Below are positions 24,975 through 35,067 of a stretch of 64,000 nucleotides of DNA, in pieces. Within the stretch, counting starts at the first letter, position 1. The number at the start of each line of letters is the position of its first letter. Both the position numbers and the translations under genes were made by a program. Source of the DNA: JAHEEL01 sp942491345. Lineage in GTDB: Bacteria > Actinomycetota > Acidimicrobiia > Spongiisociales > UBA5794. The notes under the pieces are model-generated. The model was given only the letters and a program-made list of their open reading frames with translations, was not told the DNA's origin and made no database searches. Location of the stretch: the NCBI GenBank assembly GCA_942491345.1, contig CALOAN010000021.1, forward strand, positions 266,150-330,149, given 5' to 3'.

Positions 24975-27863
24975 ATGCGGTTCGAGATACTTGGCCCGCT
25001 GCGGGCCTTTGACGGCGATGCCGAGATCGACCTCGGTGGACCCCGGCAGCAACGCGTCCTTGCCGTGCTCTTGGCCGCAGCGCCAGAGACCGTGAGCGTC
25101 GATCGGCTCGTTGACGAAGTGTGGGGTGACGCTCCGCCGGGTACCGCATCACACGTCGTCCGGACATACGTGTCGAACCTCCGCAAGGCGCTCGGCGAGC
25201 GAGTCGTCTCCGATGGACAGCGCTATCGGATCAGCCTGAATGGAGACTCGATCGATGCCGCGGAGTTCAGGCGCTCACTCGACGCTGCGCGCGCACTGTT
25301 CCCGTCCGATCCGGTTCGAGTTGCGAAGCTGCTCCGCGAAATTGCGCTTCTCTGGCGCGGTCGTCCGTTTGAGGAGCTCTCGGATGACGCCCCGCTGCTC
25401 GCCCGGAGAGCATTCGAGCTGGACGAGGAGAGAATTCAGTCAACCGAACTCCTCATGGAGGCTGAGCTTGCCCTCGGGCACCACGAGCAAGTGATCCCAA
25501 GACTCGAGGCGTTGACGAGCGAGTTTCCCCTGCGGGAGCGTCTCCACCGGGCCTTGATGGTGGCGTTGTACCGGAGCGACCGGCACGCCGAAGCTCTGCG
25601 TGTGGGTTGGCGCCTCCGGAACACACTTGTCGAGGAGCTCGGAATCGAACCTTCGGCCGAGACGCGAACGCTCGAAGACCGAATCCTTGTTCAGGATCCG
25701 ATGCTCGACGTTAGCCCGCCGACGAACCTGCCGGCGTTCGTGTCGTCCTTCGTGGGGCGACGTCGTGAGATGGCTGAAGTGAGCAAGCTCCTCGACGTCG
25801 ATCGGCTCGTCACGCTCGTTGGGGTTGGGGGTGTTGGCAAGACCCGCCTCGCACGCCAGGTTGCCCATGAGCTGCTGGACCGCTACCCCGACGGCGCGTG
25901 GTGGGTTGATCTTGCCGCGCTGACGCCGGGCGGGGACGCTGCAGCGAGGACGACCGAGGTGCTGGGGCTCGCCGGCCAGCCGGGTGTTGATTCCGTTGCT
26001 CTGCTCAGCCGCTACCTGGCCCGACGCCGGATCCTCCTCGTGCTCGACAACTGCGAGCACGTTGTCGAGGATGTCGCGCGGCTTGCAACCGACGTACTCC
26101 AAGCGGCCGACGACCTGACCGTGCTTGTCACCAGTCGTCGGCCGCTCCACGCCGCCGGGGAAGTGCGGTATGTCGTGCCTTCGATGAGTCTCCCGATGGG
26201 TGTGCTGGGCGTGTCCGACGCCGAGCGACTGTTCGTCGAGCGCGCGACCCAGGTCGATCGAGAGTTCACCGTGACCGAAGACTTCGAACGCGATATCGCC
26301 CAGATCTGCCGGGCCATGGAAGGCCTGCCCCTTGCGATCGAAATGGCGGCAGTGCACGTGAACGCGGTGAGCCCCGCCGACATCGCTCGTCGATCTGCCG
26401 CGAGCCTCGACCTTCCGAATCGAGACACAACTGCTCCAGACCGCCACCGGAGTCTTGCTGCGACAGTCGCGTGGAGTTACGACCTGCTCACACCCGAGCA
26501 ACAGGTTCTCTTCGATCGCCTCTCGGTCTTCGTTGGATCCTTTGACATCCCGGCCGTCAGCGCGGTAGCAGGATGGGACCCGCTCCATTCCGCCGATGTG
26601 ACGTTCGATCTCGAGACTCTGGTCGATGCATCGATGGTGACGGTCGAGCGAACGCAAGGCGGCCAGACCCGATATCGCTTGCTCGATACCCTTCGGGCGG
26701 TCGGCCGGGAACGATTGGTGCAGCTCGGCGAGAGCAACGCGGTGGCGCTGCGCCACAGCCGTTACTTCTTGGAGATGGCACGGACGTCCGCCGACGTTTG
26801 GCTCACACCCGGCCATCCCGCGGCCGTTGCGCCGATGGCGGCTGCCCACGACGATCTCGTCTCGGCCCTCGAATGGTCGTTGGACCATGAGTCACGAACG
26901 GCGACACTCGCTGCGGCCCCGGGATTGTGCGCCTACTGGTTCTGGCGGGGTGATCCGGCAAACGCGCATCGGTTTGGAGTCCGCATGCTCGAGGGCGCGG
27001 GAGACGCACCCTTGTCGATGCAGGCAGCGGCACACCTCAGCGTCGCGTTCGGAGCGCAGCTGATCGGGAATCTTGCCGCTTCTGCGTCAGCTTCGGCAAC
27101 CGCAGTCGAGATGCTCGAACAGACCGACGCCTGGAAGCTGCTGCTGTGGGCTTGCAACGGTCAGGGACAGAGCGGCGTGTTCGTCGGAATGCCGGAACTC
27201 ACCGAAGGAATGGGTCGCCAAATCCTCGAGCTGTGCGATGCCCATAGCGCACGGTTGCCGCGTGGGTACGGGCTCGCGCTCCTTGGCGAGGCCCAGTTCT
27301 TCGGCGACGGTGACTTTGACGCAGCCCGAACGTGGATCAACGAAGCCATTCCACTGCTTCGTGAACTTGGCGACGACGCCGCGCTCAATATGTTTGCCCT
27401 CGGAATTCTGGCGTCGGTGGCGGCGCTGCAGCTCGATTTCGAGACTGCCGAACAAGCGGCGGTGGAGGCGAGCACGCTCGGCGGTCCCGGGTGGTCGGCG
27501 ACCGCGCTCATCGTCCTCGGAACCTTCGTCCTCTCCCCTCGCGGCGATGTGGACCGAGCGGAGATGGTTGTGAAGGAGGGCCTGACGCGAGTGTACGAGC
27601 GGTCCATGGAGCCCTGGGTTCGGACCGGGCTGTTCGGCCTCGGCCGCATCGCCGCCGGCCGGGGTCAATGGGAGGCGGCGGCGCGGCTGTTTGGGGGCTG
27701 CCGGCCCCACCTCCCGCCGTGGGCACAGCACCCCCGGTGGTGGAACGTCGAGCCCGTTGTCCGCGCGGCACTTGGGGAGGACCGCTACGAGGAGATTGCA
27801 GCCCGGGCCGAGAACGAGCCGCTCGATGATCTGGTCGCGTGGGCGCTCGAGCCCGTTCACTAG
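24975..27863 (+). CDS. AfsR/SARP-type transcriptional regulator with NB-ARC and TPR regions
   Basis: 962 residues. An OmpR-like winged helix at about 1-95 (FEILGPLRAFDGDAEIDLGG; RLVDEVWGDAPPGTASHVVR) is followed by a bacterial transcriptional activation domain at about 100-245. An NB-ARC ATPase comes next with Walker A GVGGVGKTRLARQV near residue 285 and LLVLDNCEHV as Walker B. A helical, TPR-like C-terminus follows. This is the usual order of large SARP regulators that control secondary metabolism or stress genes. It stands alone and its targets are not evident. It converges on the ABC exporter genes with a 9-bp gap. Confidence 0.92.
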   Translation: MRFEILGPLRAFDGDAEIDLGGPRQQRVLAVLLAAAPETVSVDRLVDEVWGDAPPGTASHVVRTYVSNLRKALGERVVSDGQRYRISLNGDSIDAAEFRRSLDAARALFPSDPVRVAKLLREIALLWRGRPFEELSDDAPLLARRAFELDEERIQSTELLMEAELALGHHEQVIPRLEALTSEFPLRERLHRALMVALYRSDRHAEALRVGWRLRNTLVEELGIEPSAETRTLEDRILVQDPMLDVSPPTNLPAFVSSFVGRRREMAEVSKLLDVDRLVTLVGVGGVGKTRLARQVAHELLDRYPDGAWWVDLAALTPGGDAAARTTEVLGLAGQPGVDSVALLSRYLARRRILLVLDNCEHVVEDVARLATDVLQAADDLTVLVTSRRPLHAAGEVRYVVPSMSLPMGVLGVSDAERLFVERATQVDREFTVTEDFERDIAQICRAMEGLPLAIEMAAVHVNAVSPADIARRSAASLDLPNRDTTAPDRHRSLAATVAWSYDLLTPEQQVLFDRLSVFVGSFDIPAVSAVAGWDPLHSADVTFDLETLVDASMVTVERTQGGQTRYRLLDTLRAVGRERLVQLGESNAVALRHSRYFLEMARTSADVWLTPGHPAAVAPMAAAHDDLVSALEWSLDHESRTATLAAAPGLCAYWFWRGDPANAHRFGVRMLEGAGDAPLSMQAAAHLSVAFGAQLIGNLAASASASATAVEMLEQTDAWKLLLWACNGQGQSGVFVGMPELTEGMGRQILELCDAHSARLPRGYGLALLGEAQFFGDGDFDAARTWINEAIPLLRELGDDAALNMFALGILASVAALQLDFETAEQAAVEASTLGGPGWSATALIVLGTFVLSPRGDVDRAEMVVKEGLTRVYERSMEPWVRTGLFGLGRIAAGRGQWEAAARLFGGCRPHLPPWAQHPRWWNVEPVVRAALGEDRYEEIAARAENEPLDDLVAWALEPVH

Positions 27864-27872
27864 GTCGGCTTG

Positions 27873-29876
27873 CTAGCTGAAGGCGCTTGGCTCTTCGGGC
27901 AAATCCTCGAAAGCGTCGGGACCGCTGAATTGGGACTCGTAGAGAGCGGCGTACGCACCGGCGAGGTCCAGGAGTTCCTGGTGGTTGCCTTGCTCGACGA
28001 TCTGGCCGTCCTCCATGACGAGGATCAGGTCTGCGTCGCGGATCGTTGAGAGTCGGTGCGCGATGACGAAGCTGGTCCGATCGGCTCGCAATGCCGACAT
28101 CGCTCGCTGGACAAGCACCTCGGTCCGGGTGTCGACCGAACTCGTCGCCTCGTCGAGGATCAGCAGGGCAGGATCGGCGAGGAAGGCCCGAGCGATCGTG
28201 ATGAGCTGCTTCTCACCTGCGCTGACCGTGCCACCCTCGTCGTCGATGATGGTGTCGTAGCCGTCCGGGAGGTTCGCCACGAAGCGATCAACGTAGGTGG
28301 CGCGCGCCGCCTCCAGGATTGCTGCTTCGCTTGCGTCGGGGCGGCCGTACGCGATGTTGTCGCGAATCGTGCCTTCGAAGAGCCACGTGTCCTGCAGCAC
28401 CATTCCGGTCTGTGATCGGAGGGCATCGCGTCGCAACGTTGAGATGTCGACACCGTCGAGCGTGATGTCGCCCGAGTCGATGTTGTAGAACCGCATGATG
28501 AGGTTGACGAGCGTCGTCTTGCCGGCGCCGGTCGGTCCGACGATTGCGACGGTTTGGCCCGGGTCGACGTGGAAACTCACGTGCTCGATCAGCGGCTGGT
28601 CCTCGACGTATCGGAATGAGACGTCGTCGAACGCCACCCGACCGTGCGCATCCGTTGGAATCTCCGCAAGGCCCTGGTCGGGGGTCTCCTCCTCGGCGTC
28701 GAGCAACTCAAAGACCCGTTCGGCGGACGCGACGCCCGACTGCAGGAGGTTGGCCATCGAAGCGATCTGCGTGACCGGCCGGGTGAACAGACGCGAGTAC
28801 TGGATGAAGGCTTGCACGTCGCCGAGGCTCATCGCACCGCTGGCGACCCGAAGCCCGCCGAGCACCGCGATGATGACGTAGTTGAGGTTCCCGATGAGCA
28901 TCGCGATCGGCATGATCAGCCCGGAGAGGAATTGGGCACCGAAGCTCGCCTGATACAGCTCCTCGTTTTCGACCTCGAACGTGTCCTGGACATCACTTTG
29001 GCGACCGAACACCTTCACCAGGGCGTGGCCGGTGAACGCCTCCTCGATCTGGGCGTTGAGCTGGCCGGTGCGGCGCCACTGGGTGATGAACTTCGTCTGG
29101 GATCGCTTCATCACGGTCCCAGCGATGATGACGGTGAGGGGGATTGTCACGACCGCGATCAGCGCGAGGACCCACGAGATCGACAGCATCATGGCGAAAA
29201 CGAACACCACGGTGAGCACGGAGGTCAGCAGCTGGCTCATCGTCTGCTGGAGGCTCTGCGAGACGTTGTCGATGTCGTTGGTGACGCGGCTGAGCAGTTC
29301 GCCGCGCGGCACCCGGTCGAAGTAACTCAGCGGCATGTGATTGATCTTGTCCTCGACCTCGGACCGCATCCGCAACACCGTGTGCTGAACCACGTCGTTG
29401 AGGAAGTAGGCCTGGAGGAATCCGAGGAGTGCGGAGAGCCCGTAGATGATCAGAGCGAGGATGAGGGTGTTGCGCAGCGCAGTGAAGTCGATGCCGACAC
29501 CAGGAATCAGGTCGACACCGCTCAACATGTCGGCGAGCTGGTCCTGGCCCTGCGCTCTGACCGAGTCGATCGCCTGCGCCTTTGTCATGCCTTCTGGGAG
29601 GAATCCCCCGACTACACCGGAGAAGATGATGTCGGTTGCCCGTCCGAGGATTCTCGGCCCGAGCGAGGTGAGCGCCACGCTGACGATTGCAGCCGTAACC
29701 ACGGCGATCACCTTGGCCCGTTCGGGGCGAAGTCGCCTTCCGAGTCGCTTGATGGATGGGCCGAAGGCGAGCGGCTTCTGGCCGACCATTCCGCCGCCGA
29801 ATGGGCCGCCGTGGCCCGGACCGCCCTGGCCCTTGATCCGCTCGGTCTCCTTCATGGTGGTGTGCTGCGACGTCAT
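27873..29876 (-). CDS. ABC exporter half-transporter, second subunit
   Basis: 667 residues: six-helix type IV exporter domain (about 55-385) and a nucleotide-binding domain (about 420-655) with Walker A GPTGAGKTT, signature VSAGEKQ and a complete Walker B/catalytic LLILDEATSSVD. The N-terminus is Gly-rich. It overlaps the upstream subunit by 4 nt (ATGA), so the two are translationally coupled and surely form a heterodimer. The altered signature SAGEK (for SGGQ) pairs with the other subunit's changed Walker B, so one composite ATP site would be degenerate. Multidrug or lipid export is likely; the substrate is unknown. Confidence 0.92.
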   Translation of the reverse strand: MTSQHTTMKETERIKGQGGPGHGGPFGGGMVGQKPLAFGPSIKRLGRRLRPERAKVIAVVTAAIVSVALTSLGPRILGRATDIIFSGVVGGFLPEGMTKAQAIDSVRAQGQDQLADMLSGVDLIPGVGIDFTALRNTLILALIIYGLSALLGFLQAYFLNDVVQHTVLRMRSEVEDKINHMPLSYFDRVPRGELLSRVTNDIDNVSQSLQQTMSQLLTSVLTVVFVFAMMLSISWVLALIAVVTIPLTVIIAGTVMKRSQTKFITQWRRTGQLNAQIEEAFTGHALVKVFGRQSDVQDTFEVENEELYQASFGAQFLSGLIMPIAMLIGNLNYVIIAVLGGLRVASGAMSLGDVQAFIQYSRLFTRPVTQIASMANLLQSGVASAERVFELLDAEEETPDQGLAEIPTDAHGRVAFDDVSFRYVEDQPLIEHVSFHVDPGQTVAIVGPTGAGKTTLVNLIMRFYNIDSGDITLDGVDISTLRRDALRSQTGMVLQDTWLFEGTIRDNIAYGRPDASEAAILEAARATYVDRFVANLPDGYDTIIDDEGGTVSAGEKQLITIARAFLADPALLILDEATSSVDTRTEVLVQRAMSALRADRTSFVIAHRLSTIRDADLILVMEDGQIVEQGNHQELLDLAGAYAALYESQFSGPDAFEDLPEEPSAFS

Positions 29877-31603
29877 GATGCTTCCACCGCCATCTGGGAA
29901 TCGACGATTTCCGCGTACGCGCCACAGGTCTCCAGAAGCTCATCATGCGTGCCGAGGCCGACGATGCCGCCGTCCTCGAGCACCACGATCTGGTCGGCAT
30001 CGATGATCGTCGCCACTCGTTGTGCCACGATGATCACCGTTGCGTCCGCGGTCACGCCGGCGAGGGCGTGACGGAGGCGAGCATCGGTGGCCACATCGAG
30101 GGCTGAGAACGAGTCATCGAACAGGTAGATCTCCGGCCGGCGAATGAGTGCCCGAGCGATAGCGAGGCGCTGGCGTTGGCCACCGGAAACGTTGGTGCCG
30201 CCTTGGGAGATCGGCGAATTGAGGCCCTCGGGCATCGCCTCGACGAACTCTCGAGCCTGTGCGATCTCGAGGGCCTCCCACATCTCCTCGTCGGTGGCGT
30301 CCGGCTTGCCGTATCGAAGGTTCGAGGCAACGGTGCCCGAGAACAGATAGACCCTTTGCGGGACCAGGCCGATCCTGTTCCACAGTGTGTCGGGATCGAT
30401 CTGCCGCACATCGACGCCGTCGACGAGAACACGGCCGTCCGTGGCGTCGAAGAGCCGAGGGATCAGGTTGACGAGGGTTGTCTTGCCCGCACCGGTCGAC
30501 CCGATGACGGCCGTCGTCTGCCCTGGATGCGCCGTGAACGTGATGCCGCTCAGCACGGGATGGCTGGCGCCCGGATAGCGGAATCCGACATCTTCGAACT
30601 CGAGGGTGCTGTGGCTGACGAGTTCGGTGATCCCGTCGGTGGGCGGAACGACGGATGGATCGGTCTCGAGTACCTCACCGATTCGGTCAGCAGAGACCGA
30701 TGCGCGGGGGAGGAGCATGAGCATGAAGGTCGACATCATCACGGCCATGAGAATCTGGATGAGATAGGACAGGAACGCGGTGAGCGATCCAATCTGCATG
30801 GCGCCGGCGTCCACGCGGAGACCACCGAACCACAACACGGCGACGCTCGAGAAGTTCATCACCACCATCACCGCCGGGAAGATCGCAGCCATCCAGCGTC
30901 CGACGGTGATCGACACGTTGGTGAGGTCGGTGTTGGCCGCCCCAAATCGCTCGGTCTCGATCGGCTCACGAACGAACGCACGGACAACGCGGATACCGGT
31001 GATCTGCTCGCGCAGCACCTTGTTCACGGTGTCGAGGCGCCGTTGCATGAGGCGGAATCCGGGGACCATGTGCGACAAGAGGAACGCGATGATCACGACG
31101 AGCACCACGACGGTGACGGCGATGAGCCACGCAAGCCCGATGTCCTCTCGCAGCGCCATGAAGATGCCGCCGACCATCATGATTGGTGCCGCGATCAGCA
31201 TCGTGAAGGTGGTGAGCACCAGCATCTGAACTTGTTGCACGTCGTTGGTGTTCCGGGTGAGGAGTGACGGCGCCCCGAATCGGGCCATCTCACGACTCGA
31301 GAACTCGATCACCCGATGGAAGATCGCCGACCGCACGTCTCTGCCGAACGCCATTGCCGTCCGGGCTCCGAAGTAGACGGCGGTGATGGTGCTGACAGCC
31401 TGGATCAGGGAAACGAAGAGCATCCATGATCCGACGCGAAGGATGTAGTCGGTGTCCCCGCGCACGACGCCGTTGTCGATGAGGTCTGCGTTGAGGCTTG
31501 GCAGGTAGAGCGCGGCGATCGTGCCGATCGTCTGGAGCACGACCACGATCACGATCTCACGTGTGTACGGCTTGAGGTATCGGCGGAGGATCTGGACCAG
31601 CAT
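29873..31603 (-). CDS. ABC exporter half-transporter, first subunit (degenerate catalytic site)
   Basis: 576 residues: exporter membrane domain at about 15-305 and NBD at about 335-570 with Walker A GSTGAGKTT and a consensus signature VSGGQRQRLAIARAL. The Walker B region reads YLFDDSFSALD, with Asp where the catalytic Glu is expected, the classic mark of the non-canonical subunit in heterodimeric exporters. Its start overlaps the TetR gene stop by 1 nt (TGATG) and its stop overlaps the next subunit, making a three-gene TetR-ABC-ABC operon. Confidence 0.93.
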   Translation of the reverse strand: MLVQILRRYLKPYTREIVIVVVLQTIGTIAALYLPSLNADLIDNGVVRGDTDYILRVGSWMLFVSLIQAVSTITAVYFGARTAMAFGRDVRSAIFHRVIEFSSREMARFGAPSLLTRNTNDVQQVQMLVLTTFTMLIAAPIMMVGGIFMALREDIGLAWLIAVTVVVLVVIIAFLLSHMVPGFRLMQRRLDTVNKVLREQITGIRVVRAFVREPIETERFGAANTDLTNVSITVGRWMAAIFPAVMVVMNFSSVAVLWFGGLRVDAGAMQIGSLTAFLSYLIQILMAVMMSTFMLMLLPRASVSADRIGEVLETDPSVVPPTDGITELVSHSTLEFEDVGFRYPGASHPVLSGITFTAHPGQTTAVIGSTGAGKTTLVNLIPRLFDATDGRVLVDGVDVRQIDPDTLWNRIGLVPQRVYLFSGTVASNLRYGKPDATDEEMWEALEIAQAREFVEAMPEGLNSPISQGGTNVSGGQRQRLAIARALIRRPEIYLFDDSFSALDVATDARLRHALAGVTADATVIIVAQRVATIIDADQIVVLEDGGIVGLGTHDELLETCGAYAEIVDSQMAVEAS

Positions 31604-32217
31604 CAGTCGGTGCTGTTCTTCGTCGGCGTAGCGATTCCGTTCATCAGCACCTCGACGCTTTCCTGAATCGACGGCTTTTCGTCGGATGAGATCAGAGGAT
31701 GTGCCGTGGCGAAGACGAATCCCCGGAACGCAATCGCCGCCTGATGTGGACTGACGCGGATCTCGTTGCGGTTCCGTTCGAACAGTGTGGTCAGCGCGCG
31801 GAGGATTGCGGTGTTCGCGTCCATGACGTATTGGCGGGCGCCCGACGGGGGGCCGCCGGCGTGCGAACCCGATGCCCGAAGCACTCCGATGAGGGCGGCG
31901 ACCCGTTCCGAGCGTTCCACGAGGATGCGTGCTGCGGTTTCGAGTTGGTTGGCGAGAGGTGTCGTCGGGGGAATCGCCGCGATGGCCTGCTGGATCTGAT
32001 CCGGGTCCATGCCGGCTTTGACGGCTTCGTGAATCACCGATGACTTGTCGGGAAAGACACGAAAGATGGTCCCTTCGGCGATACCGGCCGCTTCGGCCAT
32101 CTCGCGCGTGGTGACGGCAGGTCCCTTCTCCAAGAAGAGGGGGATCACTGCCTCGACGATCGCCCGACGACGGTCGTCGGCCGGGAGCGGTTCTGCACGT
32201 TCATGTCGTGTGGGCAC
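31603..32217 (-). CDS. TetR-family repressor of the ABC exporter operon
   Basis: 204 residues from a GTG at 32217. HTH region: RRRAIVEAVIPLFLEKGPAV, then TTREMAEAAGIAEGTIFRVF. A TATGCT -10-like element lies just upstream, so the message is probably leaderless; the ATG at 32415 would run through the operator into a non-conserved segment. A perfect 20-bp palindrome sits at 32231-32250, just upstream of the -10. The downstream exporter genes overlap, so this is most likely a drug-responsive autorepressor of its own operon. Ligand unknown. Confidence 0.93.
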   Translation of the reverse strand: MPTRHERAEPLPADDRRRAIVEAVIPLFLEKGPAVTTREMAEAAGIAEGTIFRVFPDKSSVIHEAVKAGMDPDQIQQAIAAIPPTTPLANQLETAARILVERSERVAALIGVLRASGSHAGGPPSGARQYVMDANTAILRALTTLFERNRNEIRVSPHQAAIAFRGFVFATAHPLISSDEKPSIQESVEVLMNGIATPTKNSTD

Positions 32218-32230
32218 GACGACAGCATAG

Positions 32231-32250
32231 CTGAGTGAGCGCTCACTCAG
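32231..32250. promoter_or_regulatory. Perfect 20-bp palindromic TetR operator
   Basis: CTGAGTGAGCGCTCACTCAG is a perfect palindrome of the TGAGTGAG/CTCACTCA type found upstream of many TetR-regulated transporter genes. It lies between the presumed -35 and the TATGCT -10 of the TetR-ABC operon, so bound repressor would block RNA polymerase. Confidence 0.85.
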
Positions 32251-32299
32251 CTCGGTCGAGGTGACCGGGGGGATGCCCCAGATTCCCGAGGAGCCTCGC

Positions 32300-35005
32300 T
32301 CAACGCTTCCAGGGATCTCCAACGTCCGGGTCGATGCCGAAACGTTCGATCGCCTCGCGCACGACCCCGGGATCGATCCGCTGGTCGCGTGCGAGCGCGG
32401 ACAGCGTTGCGACAACTACGTGGCCGGCGTCGGTCTCGAAGAATTCGCGGAGGGCCTCCCGAGTGTCGCTGCGCCCGTATCCGTCGGTTCCGAGCGACGT
32501 GTACGAACGGGGAACCCAGCGCGAGATCTGGTCCGGGACCGTGCGCATGTAGTCGGTGACGGCGATGACCGGCCCGAGCGTGCCTTCGAGCTGCCGTGTC
32601 ACGAAGGGAACCTTCGGACCCTCGCCGGGATGCAGGCTGTTCCAACGGTCCACCGACATGGCCTCTTCTCGCAGCTTCTTGTAGGACGTGGCGCTCCAGA
32701 GTTCGGCCCCAACGCCGTATTCCTCGGCGAGGATGGTCTGAGCTTCCCGTGCCGCCGAATGAGATGGACCCGAGAACAGGATGGTCGCGCGGTACTTCGT
32801 GCCGGTCGGTGCCGGCGCCCATCTGTACAGGCCGTCGATGATTCCCTGATCGGACCCTTCCGGCTTCGGCGGTTGGGCGTAGGCCTCGTTGTAGAGCGTG
32901 AGGTAGTAGTAGACGTCTTCGTTGTCGACGTACATGCGCTTCAGGCCGTGTTCGATGATCCCGGCGATCTCGTAGGCGAACGCCGGGTCATATGCCTCGC
33001 ATGCCGGGATGACCGAGGCGAGAACGTGGCTGTGCCCATCCTGATGCTGGAGGCCCTCGCCCAACAGCGTCGTTCGTCCCGATGTTGCGCCGAGGAGGAA
33101 CCCGCGTGCGCGCGAGTCTGACGCGGCCCACAATAGGTCACCGACGCGTTGGAACCCGAACATCGAGTAGTACGTGTAGAACGGCACCATCGGCACGCCG
33201 CGGGTGGCGTATGAGGTTCCGGCGGCGATCCAGCTCGCCGTCGATCCGGCTTCGGTTATGCCCTGCTCGAGGATTTGACCGGACTGCGATTCCTTGTACG
33301 AGAGGATCAGGCTGTGATCGACCGGTTCGTAGAGCTGGCCCTGCGAGGCGTAGATCTGTAGCTCCTTGAACAGCGCATCCATCCCGAAGGTGCGTCCTTC
33401 GTCCGGGATGATCGGCACAACACGGCGCCCGAACTGCTCGTCACGAGCGAGGCTTCGCAGCAGACGGGTGAAGACGCCGGTCGTGGACGCCTCGGCGTCG
33501 CCCGATCCGGCATCGAACTCGGCGAAAGCCTTGTGGTCAGGCATCTCGATCGGTGTGCGGATCTCGAGCGTCCGACTCGGCACCGGACCGTTGAGCGCGT
33601 CCCTGCGCTCGGTCAAGTAGCGGTACTCGGGCGAGTCAACCGGGGGCCGGTAGTACGGCGGGCGGTCGAGTTCGAGTGCCTCATCGGGTATCTCATCGTT
33701 GAGGGATAGCAGGTCACGAAGGCCGACCAGCTGGTCGCCCGTGAGGTTCTTGACGGAATGGGTTGCGTTCCTGCCCTGAACCTGGGGTCCGAGCGTCCAA
33801 CCCTTGATGGTCTTCGCGAGGATTACCGTCGGTCGGCCCTTCATCTCCGTCGCCGCCTTGTAGGCGGCGTAGATCTTGCGATAGTCCAGACCGCCGCGGC
33901 GGAGAGCCCACAGGTCATCGTCGGTCATGTCTCGGACGAGTTGGCCGAGGCGGGGATCCGGGCCGAAGAAGTGCTTGCGCACGTACGCGCCGGACTCTGC
34001 CTTGTAGCGCTGGAATTCGCCGTCGACGGTGGAGTTCATCTTGTCGATGAGCACCCCTTCGGTGTCTCGGGCGAGCAGTGGGTCCCAACCCGAACCCCAA
34101 ATCACCTTGATGACGTTCCAGCCGTTGCCGCGAAAGATCGCTTCAAGTTCCTGGATGATCTTCCCGTTGCCGCGCACGGGGCCGTCGAGGCGCTGGAGGT
34201 TGCAGTTGACGACCCACGTCAGATTGTCGAGCTTCTCGCGGCCTGCGAGGGAGATCGAGCCGAGGGTCTCGGGCTCGTCGGTCTCGCCGTCGCCGAGGAA
34301 CGACCACACGCGGGAGCCGGACGTGTCGTCGAGATCGCGATTCTCGAGGTACTTGAGGAACTGGGCGTGATAGATCGAGTTGATCGGTCCGAGGCCCATC
34401 GAGACCGTCGGGTACTCCCAGAATTTCGACATGAGCCGCGGGTGCGGGTAGCTCGACAGGCCGGGTTCGCCGATCTCGCGGCGAAAGCGGTCGAGGTCCG
34501 CCTCGTCGAGGCGCCCTTCGAGGTAGGCACGGGCATATACGCCGGGCGCGGCGTGGCCCTGGAAGTAGATATGGTCGCCCGGCTGACCGTCGGCGGTCCC
34601 CCGGAAGAAGTGGTTGTAGCCAACCTCATAGAGGGTTGCCGAGGAGGCGAAGGTCGAGAGGTGGCCGCCGATGCCGGGGGCAGCACGATTGGCGCGGATG
34701 ACCATAACCGCGGCGTTCCAGCGAATGAACCTGCGGATTCGTTTCTCGAGCTGCGCGTCGCCGGGGAACGGCGGCTCATCTTCGGGTGGGATCGTGTTGA
34801 CGTAGGGTGTTGATACCGCGCCTGGAACCGCGATGTGGTTGCGCGCAGCCTCTCGGATGAGGCGCGCGACCAGGTATTGAGCCCGGCCCTGGCCGTCGGT
34901 CGCGACAACTGAGTCGAACGCGTCGAGCCATTCTGCGGTCTCCGTCGGATCCGTGTCGATGTGTGGTCCGGTGTATCCGTCAATGAAGGTGGGTGGTTCG
35001 CTCAT
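32300..35005 (-). CDS. aceE: Pyruvate dehydrogenase E1 component, homodimeric type
   Basis: 901-residue thiamine-diphosphate enzyme decarboxylating pyruvate and acetylating E2. Start at 35005 (MSEPPTFIDGY); the ORF upstream of this runs into repeat DNA. Seen in order: the ThDP-binding region with GDGETDEPETLG near residue 255, the transketolase-like pyrimidine domain, and the C-terminal domain. The single long chain is the form used by actinobacteria and gammaproteobacteria, unlike the alpha/beta form of Firmicutes. E2 and E3 are not in the window. Flanked by the TetR operon and a large repeat tract. Confidence 0.96.
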   Translation of the reverse strand: MSEPPTFIDGYTGPHIDTDPTETAEWLDAFDSVVATDGQGRAQYLVARLIREAARNHIAVPGAVSTPYVNTIPPEDEPPFPGDAQLEKRIRRFIRWNAAVMVIRANRAAPGIGGHLSTFASSATLYEVGYNHFFRGTADGQPGDHIYFQGHAAPGVYARAYLEGRLDEADLDRFRREIGEPGLSSYPHPRLMSKFWEYPTVSMGLGPINSIYHAQFLKYLENRDLDDTSGSRVWSFLGDGETDEPETLGSISLAGREKLDNLTWVVNCNLQRLDGPVRGNGKIIQELEAIFRGNGWNVIKVIWGSGWDPLLARDTEGVLIDKMNSTVDGEFQRYKAESGAYVRKHFFGPDPRLGQLVRDMTDDDLWALRRGGLDYRKIYAAYKAATEMKGRPTVILAKTIKGWTLGPQVQGRNATHSVKNLTGDQLVGLRDLLSLNDEIPDEALELDRPPYYRPPVDSPEYRYLTERRDALNGPVPSRTLEIRTPIEMPDHKAFAEFDAGSGDAEASTTGVFTRLLRSLARDEQFGRRVVPIIPDEGRTFGMDALFKELQIYASQGQLYEPVDHSLILSYKESQSGQILEQGITEAGSTASWIAAGTSYATRGVPMVPFYTYYSMFGFQRVGDLLWAASDSRARGFLLGATSGRTTLLGEGLQHQDGHSHVLASVIPACEAYDPAFAYEIAGIIEHGLKRMYVDNEDVYYYLTLYNEAYAQPPKPEGSDQGIIDGLYRWAPAPTGTKYRATILFSGPSHSAAREAQTILAEEYGVGAELWSATSYKKLREEAMSVDRWNSLHPGEGPKVPFVTRQLEGTLGPVIAVTDYMRTVPDQISRWVPRSYTSLGTDGYGRSDTREALREFFETDAGHVVVATLSALARDQRIDPGVVREAIERFGIDPDVGDPWKR

Positions 35006-35067
35006 ACCTATGAATCTCTTTGTTGGAGGTGTCTGAGCGTACTGAGATGCGAGTCTTTGGGCGACAG

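Noticed and set aside
28644..31267. Long plus-strand ORFs (475 and 363 aa) opposite the ABC exporter genes
   Set aside because: Composition typical of antisense frames, and the minus strand encodes complete ABC transporters.
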